Of a DNA stretch of 6,972 bases, positions 1 through 4,725 are shown piece after piece. Each line of letters begins with the position of its first letter. The first letter of the stretch is position 1. Below the pieces are notes generated by a model. The model was not told the origin of the DNA. It ran no database searches and saw nothing but the letters and a program-made list of their open reading frames with translations. Made by a program: the position numbers and the translations under genes. This DNA comes from an uncultured Lachnospiraceae bacterium (GTDB taxonomy: Bacteria; Bacillota; Clostridia; Lachnospirales; Lachnospiraceae), in assembly GCA_947594335.1 (NCBI GenBank), contig CANQEC010000131.1, forward strand, positions 1-6,972, read 5' to 3'.

Positions 1-132
1 CGCAGGGCCTCGGATACCGTAGTTGGAATCTCCCGCAGGGCCTCAGATACCACAACTGGAATCTCCCGCAGGGCCTCAAATACCGCAACTGAAATCTCCC
101 GCCGGACCGCGGATTCACCTGCCAGGATTATA
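1..132 (+). repeat. 33-bp tandem repeat within the AraC-like gene
   Basis: Three consecutive 33-bp units (1-33, 34-66, 67-99) begin with cgcagggcctc and end with atctcc. Copies 1 and 2 differ at 5 positions and copies 2 and 3 at 3, all transitions. A degenerate fourth unit (100-132) keeps the start of the pattern. In the regulator's frame the units read RRASDTVVGIS, RRASDTTTGIS, RRASNTATEIS, then RRTADSPARII. The array may continue left of the window. The units are contiguous with no spacers, so this is a coding minisatellite and not a CRISPR array. Confidence 0.9.
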
Positions 133-768
133 AAAGATGGCAACATCTTAATTTTCAGCGGCTCCGCTTCCTGCCATCTGCGTTCCACACTTCTGCCGTG
201 GTCCTTCCGCCTGTTCTTCATAGGAGGATCTGACCTGTCCTGTTTTCTGCCCTTCCTCAATCAATTTTATATGACGGACAGGACAAAATCCCCTGCCATA
301 GCCTCAGCCGTAGAAAAGCTTGGGGCTTTCCCTGCCCGGATCAATATCGGCTCTCTGATTCGGATGCACAGTCTTCTCACGCAGATTCTCTCAGATGTCT
401 GTCTGTCCGTTCTTCCCGAAAATCAGGTTTTTTCCGGAAATATTCCCGCCTATCTAAGGGATATGCATATCTACATCCATGACTGCCGGAATCTCTCCTT
501 TTCCCTGGCGGATCAGGAAGCGCTTCACGGAATCAGCCGCTATCGCCTGTGCAGGGAGTACAGCGCCGCTTTTTCCATTTCCCCACTGAAAGACTTCACT
601 CTTGTCCGCATCGAAGAAGCAAAAAAACTGCTGCTGAACACAGACTTGCAGGTGCAGGAGATCAGCAGCAAAATTGGATACGAAAATGTAAATCATTTTA
701 TTCGTCTGTTCAAAGCGGAAACCGGGATGACACCGGGGGCTTTTCGCTCCGCATATACTTCTATATAG
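1..768 (+). CDS. AraC-family transcriptional regulator, 5' end outside the window
   Basis: DNA-binding transcription regulator of the AraC/XylS family, probably responding to a sugar or related small molecule. Numbering the visible part from base 1, the last ~95 residues form the double helix-turn-helix domain: first HTH about 169-190 (LHGISRYRLCREY), linking helix with RIEEAKKLLL (203-212), second HTH 217-240 (EISSKIGYENVNHFIRLFK), ending in GMTPGAFR. Residues ~45-85 (DGNILIFSG, then PWSFRLFFIGG) resemble the end of the cupin-like sensor domain. An ATG at 271 opens a 165-residue reading, but it would cut the sensor domain and has no Shine-Dalgarno at proper distance (the nearest AGGAGG, 222-227, is over 40 nt away). 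The frame stays open to base 1, so I take the gene as entering from the left. Visible length is 255 residues; full family members are usually near 280-300. Residues 1-33 are three 11-residue repeats, placed where early sensor-domain strands would be expected. It converges on the lacI-like gene at 860. Family assignment is firm; the effector is unknown. Confidence 0.88.
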   Translation, partial: RRASDTVVGISRRASDTTTGISRRASNTATEISRRTADSPARIIKDGNILIFSGSASCHLRSTLLPWSFRLFFIGGSDLSCFLPFLNQFYMTDRTKSPAIASAVEKLGAFPARINIGSLIRMHSLLTQILSDVCLSVLPENQVFSGNIPAYLRDMHIYIHDCRNLSFSLADQEALHGISRYRLCREYSAAFSISPLKDFTLVRIEEAKKLLLNTDLQVQEISSKIGYENVNHFIRLFKAETGMTPGAFRSAYTSI

Positions 769-776
769 AAGATGCT

Positions 777-800
777 GGGGTCAAAAGGAATTTTGCCCCC
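777..800. terminator. Hairpin between convergent genes, possible bidirectional terminator
   Basis: GGGG (777-780), a bulged T, then CAAAA (782-786) pair with TTTTG (791-795) and CCCC (796-799) around a GGAA loop: 9 base pairs with one bulge. It lies 8 bp after the stop of the AraC-like gene and downstream of the convergent lacI-like gene. A second small foldback, AATTGC-tcc-GCAATT, follows at 812-826, with a T5 run a few bases later at 835-839. Neither stem is directly followed by a clean T tract, so position supports a terminator more strongly than sequence does. Confidence 0.4.
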
Positions 801-859
801 ATGATGCCACGAATTGCTCCGCAATTTACAGCGATTTTTATCTTTGAGAATTTGGTTTT

Positions 860-1951
860 TTATATGTAAGGCACCGGCTCCCCCACCCGGGCCGCGCTTC
901 CCCGCTCTATAAAGTTTCCTCCAATCACAGCCACTCCCCCGGGAGCAGACGGATTGTCAATCTTCTGAAAAATGCGGCTGACCGCTCTGGCAACCATCAT
1001 CTTCGCGTTTATCTCATAAGTTGTGATGTCCATGCCAGAAGTTCCTTTGGGGAGATGATTGTCAAAACCGACAACCGACACATCCTGCGGCACGCGCAGG
1101 CCGCGCATGGACAGCGCTTCGATCAGGCAGGATGCCGTGAGGTCGCAGTTGCAAAAATATGCAGTCGGCGTCTCATTCATCAATAATCTGTCTGTCAGGC
1201 TTCTGTTCTCCTGCTGCCGCCGGGGTACAGGCAGACAAAGCTCGCTGCTTTTCAGCAGTTTTCCGGTCGCGCGGTCGCGGTCTTTGATGATCCAGTCCTG
1301 ATTCACCTCGATCCCATGATGAAGCAGCGCTTTGACATATCCCAGATACCGGTCGTCGATACTCGACGTCGTCAGCAGCGTCCCGACATACCCGATCCGC
1401 CTGTGTCCCAGCGACAGCAAATAATTCGTCATCACATAGCCGCCGCCCACATTATCGCCGATTACGGCGTCGTCCCGCTCCAGGCCGACTTCCGAATCAA
1501 GGCAGACCAGCGGAACGGTCCGCTCCGGCGCGTAATATAAAAATTCCATATAGCGGCGGAGAAAAGTGCCAAGAATAATCACACCGTCCGCACGCTGTTC
1601 CTCGATGATCCTTGGCAGAATGTCATTCTTCTCCGCCTCTGCGCTGACCACCTCAAGCAGTGCAGTGCTGCTTTTTTCCATAATGCGTCCGGCCAGCTGC
1701 TGATACAGTACCCAGTAAAAGAACTGATGCTCCTCCAGAAAACGGTCCGCGACCAGAATACCGATCGTATGAGATATCCGCATGTTATGTGCGCGGCTCC
1801 TTCTGCTGTAGCCCATCTCGCGGGCCGTCCGCTGAATTTCTTCCTTTAGCTGGCTGCTGACGCCTTTTTGGTTCTTCAGAGCTTTCGAGACTGTCACTGC
1901 GCTGACGCCAAGCTTTTTCCCGATGTCCTCCAGAGTAACTTTTTTCATCAT
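860..1951 (-). CDS. LacI-family transcriptional regulator (LacI-1, last of three)
   Basis: Dimeric DNA-binding regulator with an N-terminal LacI HTH and a periplasmic-binding-protein-like effector domain; the likely ligand is a sugar, identity unknown. HTH is at residues 4-27 (VTLEDIGKKLGVSAVTVSKAL). A hinge-like segment follows GY at 47-48 and retains an N-M-R motif at 56-58. The effector domain starts at TIGILV (62-67) and contains FFYWVLYQQL (77-86), DDAVIGDN (160-167), a GHRRIGYVGT strand (182-191), DRYLGY (200-205), WIIKDRD (220-226), TAYFCNCD (263-270) and VPQDVSVVGFDN (287-298). It ends with FIERGSA, the usual family close, so the gene looks intact at 363 residues. Compared with the neighbouring regulator there are roughly 20 extra residues between DRD and CNCD (about 230-260). 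There are two adjacent Met codons; the first (1951) is preferred because GGGAGAG at 1963-1969 lies 11 nt upstream. It starts 79 bp after the stop of the 2031-3059 gene, so co-transcription is likely. Confidence 0.93.
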   Translation of the reverse strand: MMKKVTLEDIGKKLGVSAVTVSKALKNQKGVSSQLKEEIQRTAREMGYSRRSRAHNMRISHTIGILVADRFLEEHQFFYWVLYQQLAGRIMEKSSTALLEVVSAEAEKNDILPRIIEEQRADGVIILGTFLRRYMEFLYYAPERTVPLVCLDSEVGLERDDAVIGDNVGGGYVMTNYLLSLGHRRIGYVGTLLTTSSIDDRYLGYVKALLHHGIEVNQDWIIKDRDRATGKLLKSSELCLPVPRRQQENRSLTDRLLMNETPTAYFCNCDLTASCLIEALSMRGLRVPQDVSVVGFDNHLPKGTSGMDITTYEINAKMMVARAVSRIFQKIDNPSAPGGVAVIGGNFIERGSAARVGEPVPYI

Positions 1952-2030
1952 GATTTTTAAAACTCTCCCGACTCTTTCCTCCCCCGGTTTTCACCGCCGA
2001 AACCAGCCTGCGGTTTTCCCGGAATCTCTT

Positions 2031-3059
2031 TCACAGTCTCCTGCTGCCAAAACCGGCCTGCAGACTTTTTACGCTCTCTCTCTCCACAATTTCGCTGTCT
2101 ATATAACAGACGCAATACGGCTCCCCCGGGGATTCAATCCTTCGCATCACCAGCCGAACCGCTTCCTCCGCCATCTTTGCCATATCTACATGATAGGAGG
2201 TCAGTTTCCCCGCAAATGGATTTCCATACAGGTAATCATCATATCCGATCACCGAGATATCCTCCGGCACGCGCACCCCTCTGGCAAACAGCTCATTGTA
2301 CAGGATACCTGCTGTATAATCGCTTCCGCACACGAACGCTGTCGGCAGTTTCGGAGGCAGAATAATCTCAGGCGTTTCCGTCTCCAGATCCCTGTCTTCA
2401 AGGAGCCATTCCCGCCTGACAGGAAGGTTCTGTTCCATCATACATCTGCAGAATCCATAGTAGCGCTCCACGACATTATCAGAAGTTCTCCCCGTCCCGA
2501 CAAAGCCGATCTCTCTGTGTCCGCGGTCCGTGAGATATTTTGTAATGCGATAAGCACCCATATAATTATTGGACAACACAGCATCGCACGGATATCCCTC
2601 CTGGTAAAAATCCAGCAAAACCGCCGGCTTCTTTGCGTTTCTCAGGTTGCGCTCCATAAATACGTCTCTCATGCGTCCGATCAGAATAAAACCATCCGTC
2701 CCGCTTTCCGAGATAAATGCGGAGGATCTGTCCGTCTCCTCTCTCTCGTTAAATATCTTCAGCATCGTGAGAATATTTCTCCTGGCCGCTGCGCTGACTA
2801 TATTCTGATACATTTCCCAGTAAAAAGAAGACCACTCGCTCATATATCTCTGTGAGCTGATAATTCCGAGAGTGGCCGATCTCTCTTCCGTTTTTTTCTC
2901 CGGCCGGGAAATATCATAACCCAGTTTTTTTGCTGTCTCAAAAATTTTCTGTCTCAGTTCTTCGCTGACTCCTCTTTTTCCCATCAGCGCGTTTGAGACC
3001 GTCACCACACTGACCCCCTGCGCCTTTGCTATATCGCGCATTGTGACCTTTTTCCCCAT
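2031..3059 (-). CDS. LacI-family transcriptional regulator (LacI-2, middle of three)
   Basis: Paralogue of the flanking LacI-type regulators: N-terminal HTH at residues 4-27 (MRDIAKAQGVSVVTVSNAL) and a complete effector domain. Markers in the effector domain are ATLGII (62-67), SFYWEMYQNI (78-87), a GHREIGFVGT strand (180-189), ERYYGF (198-203), WLLEDRD (218-224), LPTAFVCGSD (238-247) and VPEDISVIGYDDY (264-276). It closes with EIVERESVK. At 342 residues it is of normal family length. The FYW-x-x-YQ and W-(I/L)-x-DRD motifs shared with LacI-1 suggest the two are close relatives that may sense related ligands; that is inference. The segment after GY (residues 49-62, DISRPEKKTEERSA) lacks the usual A-R-x-L hinge helix. 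The start is supported by GGGAGGA at 3071-3077, 11 nt from ATG. It begins 40 bp after the stop of the 3100-4416 gene and is probably read from the promoter near 4542-4570. Effector and target operon are unknown. Confidence 0.94.
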   Translation of the reverse strand: MGKKVTMRDIAKAQGVSVVTVSNALMGKRGVSEELRQKIFETAKKLGYDISRPEKKTEERSATLGIISSQRYMSEWSSFYWEMYQNIVSAAARRNILTMLKIFNEREETDRSSAFISESGTDGFILIGRMRDVFMERNLRNAKKPAVLLDFYQEGYPCDAVLSNNYMGAYRITKYLTDRGHREIGFVGTGRTSDNVVERYYGFCRCMMEQNLPVRREWLLEDRDLETETPEIILPPKLPTAFVCGSDYTAGILYNELFARGVRVPEDISVIGYDDYLYGNPFAGKLTSYHVDMAKMAEEAVRLVMRRIESPGEPYCVCYIDSEIVERESVKSLQAGFGSRRL

Positions 3060-3099
3060 ATCCGCAGTAATCCTCCCAGAGCAGCTTCGCTCCTCTTTC

Positions 3100-4416
3100 C
3101 TATACCGTATCGCCCTCCAGGACTTCTCCTTTTACCAGGTGGATCCCCTCCGTGGTTTTCCCGGTCCGGACTCTCTCCCAGATAATTTCGCAGCCTTTTT
3201 CCCAAAGATGTTCTTCCAGACTCCTGACAGCCGTTATTTTCTTTCCCGCCACCGGCAGAGAACCTTCTTTTTTATGTACGCAATAGCAGGCGACGGCGAT
3301 TTCGTCCGGCACTTTAATCCCTCTTTCCAGAAGAAACGCAGTCAGCCGGCGCGCCGTATCCATATCTCCGCAGAAAAAAGCCGTCCGCTCATCACTCCGG
3401 TTCCCCTGTACATAACCCCGGCGCTTTCCTGCCCTATCCCATTCCCGGATATAAGCCTCGGCGCCTGGCAAGTCCAGGATACGGCTTTCGTCTCCCAGTT
3501 CGAATGCTTCTGCCTGTTTTATATTCTGCACACGGTGTAAATCCCTCAGATACATCCCGCTGCGGTATCCCAGCAGGCAGTCCATCCTCATACGGCGTAC
3601 TGCGTCTGAAACGCTGTTTTTTCCGGACAGTACTGCGTTTGAAACGCCGCTTCCCCCAGACAGCTCAGAATCTCTCCCAGGCGGGATGGCACTGCTCAGA
3701 TCATCCTGCCCGGTCTCATCTAAAGCAAATCCGTTCCGGCCCGAATAAGGTTCCATCCCGCCCAAAGCAGGCGAATTTTCATCCGGTCTCACGTACAGAA
3801 TATTTTCACATCCCCGGTCAGACAGATACCGGACCACCTCCTGCGCGCCATGAAACCCGTCATCGAGCACATAGTCGATCGGCACGCGGCTGTCAAAAAA
3901 TCCGATCCCAACCAGCGGCTTTCTGCCGTTCTCTTCCGAGACAGCCTTTAAGGCTGCCAGCTCTTCTGAAGCGATGCGCTCCGGCACCAGAAGTCCGAGA
4001 CAGCCGGCAATCTGCAGCTTTCTGCCCTTTGCGCGGCCTTTTGTATTCCCCGTTCTGCTTCCCAATCCCGCGGGGTTTTTTGGCGCATTGGATGGCTTTT
4101 CAGCTTCCGTACCGTCCAAAACTTCCATCAGAGAGCAGAATTGCGCCTGCACTTTCTGCTTTCGAACAATTTCCGCTATCCATCCGTCCCTGCCGTCCGC
4201 AGGACTTTCTGACGTCACGATGAGAACTGTACCCGCTGCTTTTCCGGCGCCTTCCTGCCCCGCGTCGTATCCCATCTCGGCAGCCGCCTGACGAACTTTC
4301 GCAGTCAATTCGACGCTGACCCCTTTCCTGCCGGCCAGCGCGTTCGACACGCTCACATTGCTGATTCCCAGAGCTTTTGCGATATCCTTCTGGCTGATTT
4401 TCTTCCTGGGACGCAT
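3100..4416 (-). CDS. Divergent LacI-family regulator with low-complexity inserts (LacI-3, promoter-proximal)
   Basis: Regulator with a well-kept LacI HTH at residues 6-28 (ISQKDIAKALGISNVSVSNAL) followed by a degenerate effector domain. Recognisable strands are LQIAGCLGLLVPERI (134-148), PLVGIGFFDS (167-176), IDYVLDDGFHGAQEVVRYL (180-198), CLLGYRSGMYLRDL (280-293), RTAFFCGDMDTA (344-355) and RGIKVPDEIAVACY (365-378). The usual V-x-G-[FY]-D-[DN] motif is replaced by VACYCVHKK, and no hinge helix follows the HTH. It is 438 residues against roughly 340 for the family. The excess lies mainly in two hydrophilic inserts: about 101-133, rich in K, G and N, and about 211-278, which contains a tandem 11-residue repeat. 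The start at 4416 has GAGG at 4421-4424, only 4 nt from the ATG, a short spacing. It is the first gene after the promoter at 4542-4570 and may be autoregulated. DNA binding looks intact; ligand binding could be altered or lost. Family call is firm, function open. Confidence 0.88.
   Translation of the reverse strand: MRPRKKISQKDIAKALGISNVSVSNALAGRKGVSVELTAKVRQAAAEMGYDAGQEGAGKAAGTVLIVTSESPADGRDGWIAEIVRKQKVQAQFCSLMEVLDGTEAEKPSNAPKNPAGLGSRTGNTKGRAKGRKLQIAGCLGLLVPERIASEELAALKAVSEENGRKPLVGIGFFDSRVPIDYVLDDGFHGAQEVVRYLSDRGCENILYVRPDENSPALGGMEPYSGRNGFALDETGQDDLSSAIPPGRDSELSGGSGVSNAVLSGKNSVSDAVRRMRMDCLLGYRSGMYLRDLHRVQNIKQAEAFELGDESRILDLPGAEAYIREWDRAGKRRGYVQGNRSDERTAFFCGDMDTARRLTAFLLERGIKVPDEIAVACYCVHKKEGSLPVAGKKITAVRSLEEHLWEKGCEIIWERVRTGKTTEGIHLVKGEVLEGDTV
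3598..3663 (-). repeat. 33-bp tandem repeat (two copies) in the LacI-3 gene
   Basis: Two adjacent 33-bp units (3598-3630 and 3631-3663) both begin tactgcgt on the plus strand and end gacag. In the gene's frame they read LSGGSGVSNAV and LSGKNSVSDAV (residues 252-273). A looser relative (DLSSAI) occurs about a dozen residues earlier. The units sit in an insert between the ILYVRPDE strand and the LLGYRS helix, a spot with no extra residues in LacI-1 or LacI-2. Confidence 0.8.
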
Positions 4417-4529
4417 AATTCCTCATTCCCTTACTTTTTTGTACTGTTCTTTCGGCTTCATCCGCAGATGATCCGATCCGTTAAGCATCTCTTTACATCA
4501 GTAAATTAATATCAAAAATTGGAAAATTA

Positions 4530-4541
4530 ACTAACATTAGT
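4530..4541. promoter_or_regulatory. Candidate operator abutting the -10 box
   Basis: ACTAA-CA-TTAGT is a 12-bp palindrome (5-bp perfect arms) directly next to the -10 element and covering the expected start site. Two direct repeats, AATTAACT (4525-4532) and AATCAACT (4547-4554), lie 22 bp apart, about two helical turns, across the same area. A repressor bound here would block initiation, and the LacI proteins encoded downstream are the natural candidates. The palindrome lacks the central CG usual in LacI-family operators and is short, so this is tentative. Confidence 0.27.
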
Positions 4542-4570
4542 ATTGTAATCAACTTAAATTAATCTGTCAA
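4542..4570 (-). promoter_or_regulatory. Sigma-A promoter for the three-gene LacI operon
   Basis: On the minus strand TTGACA (plus-strand 4565-4570) is followed after exactly 17 bp by TACAAT (4542-4547), in an AT-rich stretch that contrasts with the GC-rich surroundings. Transcription would start near 4535, giving a leader of about 120 nt before the ATG at 4416. A perfect -35, near-perfect -10 and optimal spacing make this the strongest regulatory signal in the window. Confidence 0.85.
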
Positions 4571-4577
4571 TACAAAT

Positions 4578-4607
4578 CGAGCAGGAGGCGGCTTTTCCTC
4601 CTACTCG
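4578..4607. other. GC-rich hairpin upstream of the LacI operon promoter
   Basis: CGAG (4578-4581) and AGGAGG (4583-4588) pair with CCTCCT (4597-4602) and CTCG (4604-4607), with one C/A mismatch and an 8-nt loop. It lies between the ger terminator and the -35 box. On the minus strand it is followed by ATTTGTATT, a poor U tract, so it could be a weak back-up terminator shielding the promoter from read-through. No other role is evident. Confidence 0.5.
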
Positions 4608-4610
4608 TCC

Positions 4611-4661
4611 GCGCGGCCCAGGTGCTGCGTCAGCAGCTGATTTCCATTCCTGGGCCTGCGC
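4611..4661. other. Long-stem foldback of unknown role
   Basis: GCGC (4611-4614) and GGCCCAGG (4615-4622) pair with CCTGGGCC (4649-4656) and GCGC (4658-4661), giving a 12-bp stem with a single bulged T at 4657. The enclosed 26 nt contain a small inner hairpin, GCTGC-gtca-GCAGC (4624-4637). There is no T tract on the 3' side of either strand, so it is not a standard intrinsic terminator. It matches no riboswitch or small RNA that I recognise. Confidence 0.45.
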
Positions 4662-4663
4662 AT

Positions 4664-4700
4664 AAAAAATCTCCATGCTGAATCAGGAATTCCGGCATGG
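4664..4700 (-). terminator. Intrinsic terminator of the ger fusion gene
   Basis: Read on the minus strand, CCATGCCG (4693-4700) pairs with CAGCATGG (4673-4680), 8 bp including one G-T pair, around a 12-nt loop. AGA and then six T residues (plus-strand A run 4664-4669) follow. It begins 25 bp past the TAA of the ger fusion, the expected position, and separates that gene from the LacI operon promoter. Confidence 0.75.
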
Positions 4701-4725
4701 CCGTCAAAAACATATGGATCCGCCC

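Noticed and set aside
1..99. Regular direct repeats that could suggest a CRISPR array
   Set aside because: The units are contiguous with no spacers, differ from one another, and are in frame with a coding sequence.
1..221. Minus-strand open frame from an ATG at 221 reading repeats of REIPxxVSEAL toward the left edge
   Set aside because: It is open because the 33-bp unit has no stop in this frame. There is no Shine-Dalgarno before the ATG, and the opposite strand carries a continuous, recognisable AraC frame.
271..768. AraC-like gene starting at the ATG at 271
   Set aside because: The frame continues upstream with sensor-domain-like sequence, and no ribosome site serves this ATG. It is treated as part of a longer gene.
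1923..2855. Plus-strand open frame of 310 codons opposite LacI-2 and the start of LacI-1
   Set aside because: No recognisable domain and a composition rich in H, R, S and P. It is antisense to a clear LacI gene and crosses two genes, so it is a shadow frame.
3504..4223. Plus-strand open frame of 239 codons opposite LacI-3
   Set aside because: Arg/Pro/Ser-rich shadow of the GC-biased minus-strand gene with no domain signal.
4417..4535. Possible riboswitch or attenuator in the leader of the LacI operon
   Set aside because: Only a weak 5-bp hairpin (TCATC/GATGA) is visible. There is no terminator-like stem and no match to a known riboswitch core.
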